DNA of 64,000 bases from Adiantum capillus-veneris (GCA_014529385.2 CM043955.1:135170108-135234107), one strand, 5' to 3'. Shown: positions 22,504 through 35,580, counted from the stretch's first letter. The notes: generated from the letters alone by a model not told the origin. Made by a program: numbers and translations.

Positions 22504-23849
22504 AGGAGTAGGAGAAGTAAATCACATTCCAGTCAGATTTTGGGCAAAAGTTAGAGTCGAGGAGCCAGAAAACCATCACCTTGGCAAAAGGGCCATAAGA
22601 CTTTGAAATTTAGAAAATCTGACCAAACAGGGTTGATATTGATTCAAATCACAAAGTGGTAGCACAAAACACTGTAAAACACTTGACAGAGGGAGCATAC
22701 CAAATTTCATCAGATTTGGCCCAGGTATTACGATCGCGATCGGTGTACCTCAGTGCCAGAACTGTACAAGATTTGACATGCGCTTTTCTGATAAGATTTT
22801 AAACAAGTTTGTCTAAAGCAACCACACCCAGAAACATCAAAAATCAAGGAAATCAGGCCACTTGGGTAAAACTAGCCTGACAGTCCCAAAAACTGTAAAA
22901 TCTTTACTTTTGGTGATCCAAATGCAAAAAGACTTGGGCGATAGCCATAAAACATCAGTGTCTACAAGCATACCAAATTTGGTCAAATTTTGGCATTGTA
23001 CTACGATCGTGATCGGTGTACCTCTGTGCTAGATTTTGACCAGATTTCATCTGTGAGATCCTCAGGTGTATATGAACATAAAAGTATACAGGACCAAGAG
23101 CGAGAAACTTCAAAATACCTATCAAACCATTTGAATATAGATCCAAGTCAAAAACTGCTAAACTGGCATAGACATTGACTTTCAGTAGACCAAAACACAT
23201 CAAAACTGGGAAGAAACCATGTAGAGGGATAGCATGTGCATAGGTCAAGCCTAGGTATCTCTCATATCCCAAAACAAACACCAAAATCAAGTCAAATTGA
23301 CAAATTCAGGAAAATCAGGCACTTCCAACCAAGAACTGGTAGAAGCTTGACTTTTTGGGGTCTGAATACAAAAGTATCAGGTGGGTAGCCTTAAATAGCC
23401 CAGTGAGCAAGCTGGTGAAGTTTCATCAAATTTGGGCACTGTACTACGATCGCGATCGGTGTACCTCTGTGCCAAATCTGACTCATTTTTGACCTGTTCA
23501 TAGACCTAGACTATTTAAGATACCAAGAGTTGTCAAAACCCAAATTGGACATACTGTCAATAATGTACAAGCAAAATTGTGTTGAAGTCATTAGGAAATT
23601 GTTGAATTGCTGATAGTTGGAATGATACAGTGATCTCATAGCCATCAAGTGTATTCATTTGTAGAGACCGATCAAGTAACGATCCATGCAATCGTGTGAG
23701 TTGGAAGATCACGCCATTTCCAGGTAAGAGGTTTGGATTCAATCGGCAAATTCCACTTTCTTCATGTTTTTGAGATCGGGAAAACAAATCAACAACCAAC
23801 ACTGAAGTTTAGCGGATCAAGGAAGTGTTTTATCAACGGAGGAGAGTGT
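22504..23849 (+). other. A/X leader with palindromic repeats
   Basis: This non-coding DNA lies upstream of the A gag. No 5' LTR is present; the left junction with D/M coding is at 22503/22504, so the 5' LTR was probably lost. It contains three palindromes with core CGATCGYGATCG starting at 22731, 23004 and 23447, in context GTACTACGATCGCGATCGG followed by TGTACC. Flanks recur too (CAAATTTGGTCAAATTT-like). A splice-donor-like CAG|GTAAGAG lies at 23721-23730, at the same place as in the E1 leader. Confidence 0.75.
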
Positions 23850-26800
23850 AAACCAAGGTGTAGTACGACCGTTAGAGCCGATCCCTGAAGAAAGTATTTT
23901 TGATACTTCTTCAGAGAGATCTTACGAGTATTTCACGAAAAACTTGGGATATTTAAACCTAAACGAAAGAGAAAACATGGCAGCAGGACCATCAAACCCT
24001 TCGGCCACAATGAAGGTATTGTTCATCAAGTATTAGTATGACAACAAGCAAGGTTCCAAGATCTACAAAGATGGTATGGACCGCTACTATGTGAAAATAG
24101 AAGATAGACCAACTGAGTTCAAGGACTTAGTGCCTGTGAGCTATAGCGGAGATAGGTACCTAGATGATAAAGGTATCATGTACTTCGTAGTCTTGAATCC
24201 TAACATTGTGGACAAGTGGGGATTGATGGGCACGAAAGCCAAAGTAGATGAGGTACTTGAGGAGAAAGCACCAACAATGAGCTTCCATAATGCGAGGTTA
24301 AGGCAAGAAAATGAAACTTTGAGAATCAACACAGACAACGTCTACGTGGGGTTATACAAGTATAATAATGGAGAGGAAGATCTCTATTATAGATGCGAGG
24401 AACCCTACGTCGATGAGTTGACGGAGCGAAAAAGACTTTATGTCTTCACCTACACAGAGGGATCAGAAACGAAAATTGTCGCATACGACAAATGTGGAAG
24501 ACGATACACAACAATCGATAAAAGGAGTTGGAAGGATATACGTAATTTGGGGGACCACTCCACCATTATTATGTCACTCCAAGCCCAGTGAGACCAGCAC
24601 CTACAACTGTCATGCCAGACCCGATGGCAACAGGTGGAGAGAGGACTCATGTAGCTGATTCTTTTAGTCGACCTCATTATTCTATGCCAGGCCCCATGGG
24701 AACATTATGTTCAGAGAATCAATGGCTACAAATCGGGGTAGTACGGTTCCTATCTCTACACATACCACAGTAGGTCTGACATTTGCAGCAACACTATCAC
24801 ATTTGTCTCTTAGTAGTAGATTCGAGGCAGGGGAGCCACCGAGAGCAACCCACGATATCCATGATGTACGAGAACGATTAAGTCGAGACACGAGAGCATT
24901 GAGATTGGTCGCAGACCATAGACGGATGAGGCCATCCCAGGTAGCAAAGTGCATGCCAAAGAAGTATAGCGGGTCAGGGGATCCATATGCCCATGTGTCG
25001 CTCTTCAATCAAGTCTTAAGAGTAGATCAGATCACTGATTTCCATAATCAATATGAGGGATTCGGGCTGACCTTGGAAGGGACGGCCTTAACGTGGTTTC
25101 AACCTTTGAACCCTAAAACTTGTCCGAATATTGAACATGTATTACGGGAGTTTGCGGAAGAATTCTCAAAACGGGGTATAAAACATAATACTGTATCATA
25201 GATATATGCTTTTAAACAAAAGGAGAACGAAAAAGTGAAGGAAGCATCCTTGAGATTCAAGCAATACATCAAGAGGTGCCCAGGGAGAGAATTACCGCAG
25301 GATGAGAGATTGTCTATGCTATTCATTGAAGGACTTAGAAATGAAACCTTAAAAAAGGACCTTCACTTGAAAGCCTGTAGCACATTTGAACAGGTTACAA
25401 GAGAAGCGTTATATCTTGTTGATAACTGCAAAGCATATGGGGAAGTGTCAGAGGATACTGATTCAATAACCAGTGGCTCTTCATCTTTAAGAGTGAACCC
25501 TCTACCAAGAAAGATGCTCAGGCTTCTTTGATGCCGATAGCTGACCAAATGATAGAGGAAGTAACGAAGGAATGCAGCAACATATGAGATCAAATCCGGG
25601 GATGAGACAGCCTCAGATGAGGAAATGTGACATATGTGGGGGGGATCACCCGACGCCGTGGTGCACACAACAACCGATAGTACCAGTTGCGAATGGACGA
25701 GTAATAAAATGGTGCACCATAGAGCAAAAATGGACGAACCATGGCACGGATGAGTGTTTTTACAACAAAAACTATGTGAGAGAAAGGCCGTATGGACCTC
25801 CAGAAGGACCACCCCAGCCACCTCCTCCAAGATATCAAGTTGGGCCAAATGTGAATATTGTAGCAGGAGTAGACAGACCTCAACCTGTGTTGGGTCAACA
25901 ACCTCCTTACCACAGGAAAATAGAGCCATGATTAGGTATGCTCAACCTTATGAAGCATCACCAGCAACAAATAGTACGCCTCAAATTTCTTATTACAAGG
26001 AACCGAATGAGCCTTACGTAGCTGAACCTGAACCACAAATGTACGCAGACAAAGCCTATCAGCAGTGGGGAAATAACGAGGGTATGGAACCACCAACGTA
26101 TGTAGCACAACCTTCGAGGGATCAATATCTGGTGGATGAAAGAACGCTAATGTTCATTGCAAACCAGAACTACAAACCAAGAGGATACCCTAATAGGGCG
26201 GGACAACCTATGGGACCACCTCCTCAAAATCAACCACCAATTGGACCGTGCTATAACTGTGGAAGTTCGGATCATTGGGAGCATAGTTGTCCTTTCAAAG
26301 GCGAAAAAGTGAATTTTTTTGGATTTTGTGACAGGTGTGGTGTGAATCACATACTGCCAGATTGCCCAAGGAATCCAGACAACAAGGGAAAAGCAACTAT
26401 GAATATTGTGGGGGTGTTACCAAGTGCAAGCAGTGGGTACGAAACCAAACCCATGATCCAGATTAATGCGGTAACCAGAGCCCAAGCCAAGGACTTAGAG
26501 AAAAACAAGACACCGGAAGAAAAGGTCGAGTTGCCAATACCCACAGAAAACAAGAGTTTATCTGCGAGAACACAACGAAAATCTTGGAAGGCAAAACGAG
26601 ACAGAATGAAAACAAGAAGGATAAAAACCCAAATTACCATGCAAAATGAATTACATGAAACGAAAGAGCAACTGAAACAAGAGAGAGATAGTAAAACTGC
26701 TGAGGACAACAACAAGCAGAGGAAAGCATCCTCAGGGGGATCTGTCTTGGTCGAGAAAGTGCTAGAGCCTTTAGATGCTCTATTACAAGCGTATGAAGCA

Positions 26801-27046
26801 AAGCTAAAAACAAACCAAACCTTAGAGCAGAGATGGTTGACTTATCCTCAACAAGAAGTGGAAACGAAGCGTTTGGAAATGTGTAAACACCTCATTGAAA
26901 CAGCCCACGCATTGATGGAACCTAATGCGATTAGAACCCCAGAACAAGAAGTGCTGATTCACAAAGAGCGAGAAAAACTGAAGATCGATGAATCAGAACA
27001 AGTAAACGGACCCAGACCTGAAACTATATTGTCATTGGATCACTGA
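23850..27046 (+). pseudogene. gag: A/X gag
   Basis: The Gag is spread over several frames. The N-terminal part (coding resemblance to E1 starts about 23850; ATG at 23977; an in-frame TAG at 24034) includes 'YYRCEEPYVDEL'. The capsid region (24707-25531) has 'RPSQVAKCMPKKYSG', 'TALTWF' and 'EALYLVDNC'. The nucleocapsid region has C-x2-C-x3-H-x4-C (25628-25665), C-x2-C-x4-H-x4-C (26250-26291) and C-x2-C-x3-H-x4-C (26328-26366). A lysine/glutamate-rich stretch (26500-26720) ends in another helical part. Knuckles with only three residues before His are shared with element B. Confidence 0.8.
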
Positions 27047-28303
27047 GTGGTGCCGAACACCACTGATGATGCTAAGTCAATGACTATAATGCCAATTCCA
27101 GAAGTGGAAGAACCATGGCCACAACACTTATGGGAAACCATTAGAAATAGAAAGGACGGGAGTGCGATGTTACAGTTTGCACCAATTCTTGAGGTTAACA
27201 TGGACAACAAATTTTATCCAGGAGATATACAATCGCTGTACGGAGATGCAGGAACGGAGGTTTTGATGGAAAGCAAAGCTCAATCCCTGAAAACCCTGCC
27301 TTCATTTATAGGTGAACACGAGGCACAATCGAAGATAAGATTAGTTCCATCCCAGATGAGAGCTGTTCCACAAATAATTGACTCAAAAGTCTTCAAGAGA
27401 TGCTGTCGACACCTGTAACATCCACAATCACACTGTCAGAACTCTTGAGAGTCAGACCACACTATGGGAAGACATGGGAAAACATTTGGAGAAAAAGGAA
27501 TAAAGATTCCTCTTTAGACAAACCCTACGGTAGAAGAAAACAAATGGGAAGGTCAACCCAAAGCCCAACTTGTGCCCATAAACAAGGTCAGAGATTACTG
27601 TGAAGGTGAGGAAGGTAATACAACCTTACCTGTCGAATATCAGGCTATAAAGACGATAGCTATCCTAGACAGTGGGGCAGGAGTTGCGATTGCTACAAAG
27701 CAAATCTGGGAGAAATGGGGCCGTCCAGCTCTTAGAAATATGAGAATGAAATTGCAACTTGTAGATGGGTATGTAGAGAGACCATTGGGAATCCTGGACC
27801 AAATAGTTGTAACTTCGTGTGGAATTAACTATGAGCACACCTTTGCCGTGGTAGATTTTGGAAAAACGAACAACTTTGACATTATTTTGGGGCGACCTTT
27901 TATGCATCAAATCAAAATGATACAAGATTGGGGGTACGACCAAATTTACCTAAGGCATGAGGAGCTAATAACAAAAATCAACATGAAGGATCACAGCTAT
28001 AGAGACGTTGCAAAAACACTAGTGCAAGAATTTGATTCAATCACAGTGAATGGAAAAGAAATACCTGCGTGGTTACAAAAGAAAGCACATGTCTGGATGT
28101 GTGGAGCATCTGATTGTGGAGACTTAATCAAAGAAGAATGTGTGCTGGAAAGGTCCGTAGAAGACGAGGCTTATTTCCCAGAACCTTTCCCTGAACATTT
28201 ATTTGAGCCATTTGGGTGGACTCAAATATTGTCAACCTTGGATGTATGCGTTAACGAATGCACGCCCACAAAATTTTGTGACGCAATGAAGGATACGACC
28301 TAG
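27047..28303 (+). pseudogene. pol: A/X first protease (PR1) region
   Basis: A retropepsin cleaves the Gag-Pol precursor. The open frame 27572-28303 carries 'AILDSGAGVAI' with active-site Asp-Ser-Gly at 27668-27676. The flap region and the second-half signature 'FDIILGRPFM' (27880-27909) follow, then a linker with 'LFEPFGWTQIL' (28201-28233), also found in E1. The upstream part (27047-27571) is in other frames. Confidence 0.82.
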
Positions 28304-29089
28304 TAAAGTTGCAAATGGCTAGCGTCATCCTTGAGTCAGGATCAAAGAGCGAGAAACGAGAAGAACCACTACGTGAGACTGAGTGTAAAAGAATAGTTGA
28401 TGAGATATCTGTAGTGGACGATAGGAATCGAACATAGGAGGAATTCACAGACTCACTAAGCAATGACCTTCCATCACTGGGTGATGAAATCCAAATGATA
28501 GACGAAAGATCAAGTGGATCAGAGACGAATAGGAAGTATAAGTCGAGACCGGACAGGTTTTACGAGTTTCCTAACCAAAAACCTAGTCAACAAGAGTGGT
28601 ATAGATCAAAGAGAACAAGGAAATCAAGAGCAGATAAGCATAAACCCATGCCTCTTGTCAATGAAAAAACGGGATATCTAAGGCTTGTAAAAGCTGACAA
28701 TTGTGTCAAAGACAAGGTCACTGGCCGGTTTATCAAAACTAAACCATGGAAAAACAACAAGAAGAACAAGCACGAAAAGCAAACGACTGAGACACGTAAG
28801 GAGGGGGAAACGGGGTCTAGAATGATCAAAATAGAGTGGAAAATAGAATACAATAAGCTCAAACGGACCCTCAAAGACATTTGGACAAGATGGAATCATA
28901 GTGCAACAACCAATGAGGGAATTGAAGGAACCTGGTACATCATACGACGGTCTTGAAAAAGCCAAACGAATAGATCTAGCGGAGCCAAGAGAAGATCCAA
29001 AACCTGCATATATTGCCATGGATCAAACTGAAGAAGAGGAAAAGATTTTGATAGCTACTCTTAAACAGTATAGAGATGTGTTTGCATGA
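28304..29089 (+). pseudogene. pol: A/X linker before reverse transcriptase
   Basis: This basic linker contains 'FYEFPNQ' (28558-28578), 'CVKDKVTGRF' (28702-28731), and 'KRIDLAEPREDPKPAYIAMD' (about 28966-29025). The last ends in the usual entry to RT, with a TGA where gypsy elements normally carry Trp (about 29087). Confidence 0.75.
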
Positions 29090-30720
29090 TCATACAAAGA
29101 TCTTAAGGAGGTGGATCCAAGCATCTGTCAACACACAATACCCCTTAAGAATAACGCTAAACCAAGTAGACAACGTCCTTATACTTACAATGAGACGTTT
29201 GCAAGGAAGATCAAGAAGGAGATAGATAAGCTGAAAGAGGTAGAGTTTCTTTACAAAATTGAGCATACTGACTGAGTTTCACCGATTGTGGTGGTCTCAA
29301 AGAAAAATGGAAAGTTGAGAGTGTGCGTTAATCTCAAGAAAGTAAACGCTGCTATGATTCAAGACAACTATCCCCTACCCATTACTGATCATGTAATAGA
29401 AAGAGTGGTAGGAAAAGAAGCTTACAGTTTCTTAGATGGCTTCTCAGGCTACAACCAACTCGCAATTAAGCAAGAGGATCAGCAGAAGACGGCTTTTGCA
29501 ACTGAATGGGGCATTTTTGCATTTAGGGTAATGGCTGTTGGCTTAACGAATGCACCAGCCACATTTCAAAGGCTGATGGGTCATGCTTTTAAAGAATATC
29601 TAAGAGAGTTTTTAGAAATTTACATGGATGACTTGTGCGTTCACTCTCTCGTAAGATTGGAGCCTATAGAGCACTTAACCAAAGTCTTCAACAAATGCAG
29701 ACTGTATCGGATTTGCCTGAATCCGGAGAAATGTGTCTTCATGGTAAGACAATGCAAAATATTGGGACATATAGTGTCCAAAAATGGTATTTCGACAGAC
29801 ATGGAGAAGGTCGGCGTAATTGTTGATCTACCACGACCAGTAAAGGTAAAGGAGGTACATGCATTTATGGGCCATTGTGGATATTATCGCAGATTTATCT
29901 ACTCATATGTTATAATTGCAAAACCTCTTTACGCGTTGATAACTAAATTTGAGTGGATAGATGAGTGCGAGAAAGCTTTTCAAACTTTGAAGCAAAGATT
30001 GATATCCGCTCCAATTTTGAAGGCTCCGGATTGGGAAAAGATATTCCACGTCCACGTAGATGCATCAGCATATGCTATAGGATGCATACTTGCACAACAT
30101 GGAGAAAACAACATGGATTTCCAATCAGTTACTCCAATTAGACAACTAAACAGTGCGGAGAAGAATTACACAACAACTGAAAGGGAGGGTTTGGGTATGA
30201 TCTATGTTGTGAAAAAGTTTAGACATTACCTACTTTCCAATAAATTTGTATTCTTCGTTGATCACCAAGAACTGCTGTACTTGGTAAACAAACCTTGCAG
30301 TACGGGGCGGATTGTACGATGGTTCATCATACTGCTTGAGTTTGACTTCACGGTTGTAGTCAAAAAAGGAACTACACACCAAAGAGTGGATCATTTATCT
30401 AGAATGGTGCATGGAGAAAGCCCTGTAGGAGTTGATGATGATTTGCCAGATGTATATCTCTTCTACATAGAAATGGTTCCAAGATGGAGCGAGGATGTAA
30501 TTCCTTTGTTTACTATTGGGTCATTGAATTTGACAAGACAACTATCTACCATTGCAGCATCTAGATCATTGGTAATGCTGACTGGAAGGCTATACAAACA
30601 GGGATTGGATAAAATCCTTAGGCTTTGTGTTGAATCAAGTGAACAGGAATTGTATCTAACTAGGCTCATGTACAAACAACGGGGATTCACAATGGGCATG
30701 CACAGACGTATCAAAGATTG
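29090..30720 (+). pseudogene. pol: A/X reverse transcriptase and RNase H
   Basis: The RT copies element RNA into DNA and RNase H removes the RNA. From 29288 one open frame of 477 codons covers 'KLRVCVNLKKVN' (29311-29346), 'YSFLDGFSGYNQ' with the first catalytic Asp (29422-29457), 'VGLTNAPATFQRL' (29536-29574), YMDD (29620-29631), 'ILGHIVSKNGIS' (29758-29793), 'GHCGYYRRF' and RNase H 'HVDASAYAIGC' (30052-30084) to 'VDHLSRM' (about 30387). An upstream TGA at about 29273 replaces the Trp normal before 'VSPIV'. This is the best preserved catalytic segment of A. Confidence 0.9.
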
Positions 30721-32209
30721 ATGAGAATAGGTGTATATTGGCCAAAAATGCAACAAAGTGTTCATATCCATATAAAATCATGTGTTATCTGCACTTTTCA
30801 AAAGCCGATAGAACACGCGACTCTATTCAAATTATCTAAAGCACCCCGATGGAGTAACTACATTGTAGAATACCTCACCACCGGAATACTGCGTGAAGGG
30901 ATGAGTAGATCACGTATCAAAACAATCACGAAAGAGGCAGACAACTATGTATTGATTGAGGACAATCTTTACAAGAGGGGAAAAGACAATCAATTGAGAA
31001 TGTGTGCAACGGAAGATGAATACGTTCCTATCTTAGAGCAAGCACATGGCGGACAAGCCGGGGACATTTCTCAGCTAAACAAAACGGCCAAAGCAATTCT
31101 TATTGCTGGCATATGGTGGCCCACACTATTCATGGACGCCAAAGAGTTTGTGAAACGATGTGATGATTGCCAGAGGACAAAGATTCCTAGAGCACGAGAT
31201 GACATGCCCTTGAGGCCAATGATGGTGGTAAGAGCGTTTGCAAAATGGGAAATAGATTTTGTAGGACCAATTGTGCCTCCTGGATATAAAACGCATGCTC
31301 AATACATTATTGTGGCAAACAGATTACCTAACAAAGTGGGTTGAAGCGAAAGCAACAACCAAAAATGATGCAAAAATGACAACACAATTTTTGTATGAGA
31401 ACATTTTCACCAGATAGGGCTTACCAATAGAGATAGTGAGCGATAGAGGGACTCCTTTCGTCAATGAAGTGATTGAATTCCTATTGGATGAATTCATGGT
31501 AATTCACAAGAAGTCAGCTCCCTATCATCCACAAGCTAACGGCCAAGCAGAAAGTACGAACAAGATTTTGGTGACAATTCTTAGGAAAATTGTTAGTGAA
31601 TCGAGAGCCGACTGGGATCAGAAGCCGCATTTAGCTTTATGGGCATATAGAGTAGCGTACAAAACCTCAATCGAAACGACTCCGTTTAACATGGTTTATG
31701 GAATTCAAGCGATTTTGCCACTTGAATTTCTTATCCCCACACTTAGGGTCGCTAAAGAATTAGAATGGACGGGCCATGAATTACCCAATCAAATAGATAA
31801 CCTGAAAAAACTGGATGAAACTAGATTGAGAGCTGTTGCATCAATCTACGCGCAAAAACAAAACATAAAATCATTCTTTGATCAACATGTTATCAGCAAG
31901 GAATTTGCTACGGGGGATTACGTCTTAATGTATACCCTGAAACAACATTCCCGGAAACTCAAAAAGCGAGGCAATGGATCCTATGTGATTCATGACATAT
32001 CATCTAGCGGTGCCATTAAGCTTGCGACATTAGAGGGAGAGGAGATGCCTAATTGGATTAGTGGCTGGAGATTAAAGAAGTACAACCTACCACTAACCTC
32101 AGAGATGCTTGCAAAAATCCATGCTGCGAAGGAGCGCAAGAACAAAGCAAATGAGACAAAAGCTCAAGCACAGGAGGAGGCCAGAATCAGGATTTTAAAG
32201 CGAAAATAG
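30718..32209 (+). pseudogene. pol: A/X integrase
   Basis: The zinc-binding domain (31036-31185) has one His and a Cys pair ('CDDCQRTK'), but the second His expected in the HHCC module is not visible. The DDE core has 'EIDFVGP' (31249-31269), 'VSDRGTPF' (31435-31458) and 'QAESTNK' (31546-31566). Two stops (31341 and 31414) break it between the first and second Asp. The C-terminal 'FATGDYVLMY' module follows (31909-31938). Frames 30718-31344 and 31436-32209 are open. Confidence 0.85.
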
Positions 32210-33115
32210 AAGTTACAACAACACAGACTTCCTCAACCAGCAGATACGGCTCAAATTCCTCTTTCTATAATTCACACTGACGAGCAATGGGAAATAGGAA
32301 TCGATGTTCACATCAATGTCAAACTTCCGAATGGTAGATATCAACGAGCATTGATTGACACAGGGACAATAGTCGATGTGGTCAACTTCTCCACTTACAA
32401 GATGCTTACCAACGAACCCCCAGTGCATTCCACACGATATTTACAAGCCGCGAACGGGGCAAAAATGCCAACATTGGGCATAGTAAACTTACCAATCAAT
32501 ATTGATGGAAATAGTTGTCCTCATCAATTTCTCGTAAAGAAAGACGGAGGAATCAGAGAATCAATATGTTTGGGAGTTCCATGGATGAGGACGTACAATG
32601 CAATTACCGAATGGTCAGAACATGCACTGATGTACACACAAAACTCCAACATGTACATGACTCCATTCACCAAAACAGATCATTTGTGGCCGATTATCCC
32701 CATCGACAAAAAGCAATCAGCTCATCAACCAGAAACACCGAAAACGGTTGTTCTGGATAAAAAAACCCGTCGTGCAGAACAAATAGAGACAGATATGGCT
32801 GCCCAAAGCACAACTCCCGATGATAGCAACACCATATCAAAGACCTTCAGGAGCTAATCTAGAGTGGAAATGGCAACCAAAGCTGGAGACAACCAAAAAT
32901 TCAGCGACAAAGATTGAAGGGAGACCAAAAAGTCAACACAGGAAGCCTGAACTAACAAAATGGCAATGGAAACCTAAGGAAATCAAGGAACCTACATCAA
33001 AATTGGAAAATATGAAAAAAACTGCATACAAATGGGTTCCAAAAATAGTTTCCATCAAAAAACAAACAATCAAGGAAAGAGCAATTGAACTGCAAGCTTT
33101 TCTATTCCATAAATA
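32210..33115 (+). pseudogene. A/X second retropepsin-like domain (PR2) with W-rich repeats
   Basis: Downstream of integrase, where plant gypsy elements usually end or carry a chromodomain, is a second aspartic-protease-like domain. 'RALIDTGTIVDVV' has active-site Asp-Thr-Gly at 32357-32365; a flap-like glycine region and 'ICLGVPWMRTYNAI' (32566-32607), the usual second half of a retropepsin, follow. After a linker come tryptophan-rich repeats in another frame ('WKWQP', 'WQWKP', 'YKWVPK', 32871-33045). The same order occurs in B and D. This is not the PR1 domain at 27668, which is also present. The substrate is unknown. Confidence 0.8.
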
Positions 33116-33297
33116 GCTAGCCTCGCCATCCGAAGCCACTGAAAATTACATTCAGTCCCCGCATCTTGCACAACACCTTGTTTCCCAATGCATTGTCTCA
33201 AACATGAGGATAGGGCCACATTACACGGCCGTGCATAGACACAGATTTCAAAACCCATGCACATGCACACCACCTTCGTCCGGGATGACTCAGTTTA

Positions 33298-33311
33298 GGA
33301 AGGGGGGAGTA
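33298..33311 (+). other. Internal polypurine tract of A/X
   Basis: TTTAGGAAGGGGGGAGTAAC lies 180 bp after the W-rich repeats, followed at about 33358 by a TATA-like TATATATG. A homologous stretch is found at the same place in D (58167-58184, minus): both are preceded by related text including GCATAGACACA. It looks like a polypurine tract but the element continues for several kilobases beyond it. Confidence 0.65.
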
Positions 33312-35579
33312 ACTACTGAATGTAGTAGCAGTCAGGACTATTAAGGTGTCCAACGTGTATATATGTACATAATGCGTATGTTTGTTGTTTTTTTTCATTT
33401 TTTAGAGTTCAATTTCGAACGAATTTGATCGCAATCTGGTTTTTTTAGCGTTTTTATCATCCAACCAGCATAATATGAGCTGTAATGAAAAAATCCGGAG
33501 CATTGGGATGCTTCTAGTGAAAACATATGCTTAGAGATGAGTATAATAATTTTTGGCTAATTTTCGCTAATTAATAAGTATTTTCAATTTATTTTGTTTG
33601 ATTTTCGTTAATAATCTTTCAAAAAGTAAAAAATATCGCCCACAGTGTCGGAATCAAGTTCTAGAAGCAAACGCCGAAGTATCATGATAGGGTTACCAAG
33701 CATGGAAGATATGAAGCTAATCTGAAGATGTCGATTTTCAACCTTAATGATCATGCCCACATTTCGTCAGAATCGAATCAAATGGTCATACGATGCCAGA
33801 ATGACGAACGATTTGACCCACAGATGGTATGCAGATTATATCAAGATCAAAGGTAAGAAAAATCAGCCCTATGTCACGAGAACCTCGGAAAGATATAGGT
33901 CAGGTAGGCCAAATTCTAGCTCATTGTTCATTTTCACATTTTGAGAGAGAAGAAGAAAGCTTCTTGACCTAGAGTGAGCTGCCACATTTCTACCCCGTAT
34001 GGACGATCGGAGCCAGCATTTCATACCAGATTTCACAGGTATGTTCCTTATCAAGTAAAGATCAAGTCTATTACGCATGCAAGCGCGAATCATTGCACAA
34101 CCGGGCGAATGGATCAAATCAAAGTCAGATTGAGTCAAATAGGTCAAGGGCCCTTAGAGGCATCAAAACAAAACCTTTTTCAAGCACAAAACACATCAAT
34201 GTGCTCCCCACAATGTCAGGAACAAAGCCATGTGATCAAGTTTGGTGGTGGTACAACGATCGCGATCGGTGTACCCCACTGACCAAACTTGGCACAGAAA
34301 TTGCAAAAGGCATCCCCTCAGCTTCGCCAACAACCTGCAGGTATCAAAACTCAATTTGGGAACTATGCAACGATCGCGATCAGTGCCCCCAGATGCAGGT
34401 TTTGTAAATTTTGGCTCGGCCCAGGCTTAGAACTTAGTGAGGGATACACTCTCTTGAATTTTCATGGAAAATGCACAAATTTTGCTCATAGAATGGGCCA
34501 AATTTGTCAAACACACCCGAATCGGAAAAGTACCAAAATTTGACTGAAAATTATGACGGGTGGTTTGAAAGGCATACCTGTCCGACTAGGAGTCAGCACG
34601 GTAGTTGAAAACCCTGAATGGAGCTCAGAATGTCCTACAAGGACAGAGATGACCATTTCAGCCTCGAGTGATCACACAAGGGAAGAATTTGGCCAAACTA
34701 ATGCCAAAGACTAAAAGGCGACTTAGAGATACCCAAATATGCCATTGGTATCCAAAGAATGCTTGAAAAATGCACAAGTCTAGAAAATCTCCAAAGACGA
34801 GGTAAAAAGTGCCTAATCAAGTCAGAATCAGACAACGGAGTAGGCTGATGATAGCAACACATCATGGAAGCAGTAAAAGCCCAAAAACTAACATCAACTA
34901 ACTCCAGGATCCAACCAGAATTCATCAGGAAAACCCAATATGGTTAGACTTAGTAAAATAAGGTCAAACGGTGAGTAATTGCTCTAATTTGTTCATTTTA
35001 AGTCCAAACTTGAAAATAAATCATCAATGGGCTAGGCAGGCATAGGGGACCAAAGCCATCTAGTTTTCACCCAAAAAAGCCCAGGTACTACGATCGAGAT
35101 CGGTGTACTTCAGCATCATATTTTGACCAAAACCTAACAGATCTCTCGTACACATCTTGTTCAAGTCACACATCAAGTTTCAAGCCAATTGGACATCAAA
35201 AACCCATGAAAAACCAAAGTCTAGTCCAAAACTCCCTTGTAGCCCAAAATTGGGACTTATAAACTCAAAAGTGGTTCAAATAAAAGACAGAGTGGACCAA
35301 AATGACCCTCTAGCTATCAGCAAACCACTCATGTGATCAAATCTCATTATGGCCTCTGTACTACGATCGTGATCGGTGTACCTCAGGCCTAGATGTGGCT
35401 CATATTTCAATCAGTCATAGCTCTAGTCTTCCTACTCCCACTGGTGAAATATGGACAAGAATGGATGAGATTTGTTCAAGTTATGATCAATTTTAACTTT
35501 TGAACTGCTTTTACTAAAAGTCTAAATGCTACTGGCTGCGAAAGAAAAATCCTTACAGCTTGTGATTCTAATGACACAG
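33312..35579 (+). other. A/X spacer between pol and ORF-X, with palindromes
   Basis: This 2.3-kb non-coding spacer holds four palindrome copies (cores starting at 34257, 34371, 35091 and 35364) of the same CGATCGCGATCG type as the leader. The last two are 273 bp apart, the same spacing as the first two in the leader. The end, ATTCTAATGACACAG at 35565-35579, looks like a branch point plus splice acceptor directly before the ORF-X ATG at 35581. Confidence 0.7.
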
Positions 35580-35580
35580 A

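Noticed and set aside
33298-33311. This polypurine tract as the end of element A, with the 3' LTR at 33312
   Set aside because: No TG start follows, no LTR copy exists elsewhere, and D/M shows the same tract followed by spacer and ORF-X. An internal tract explains both better, though a truncated LTR cannot be excluded.
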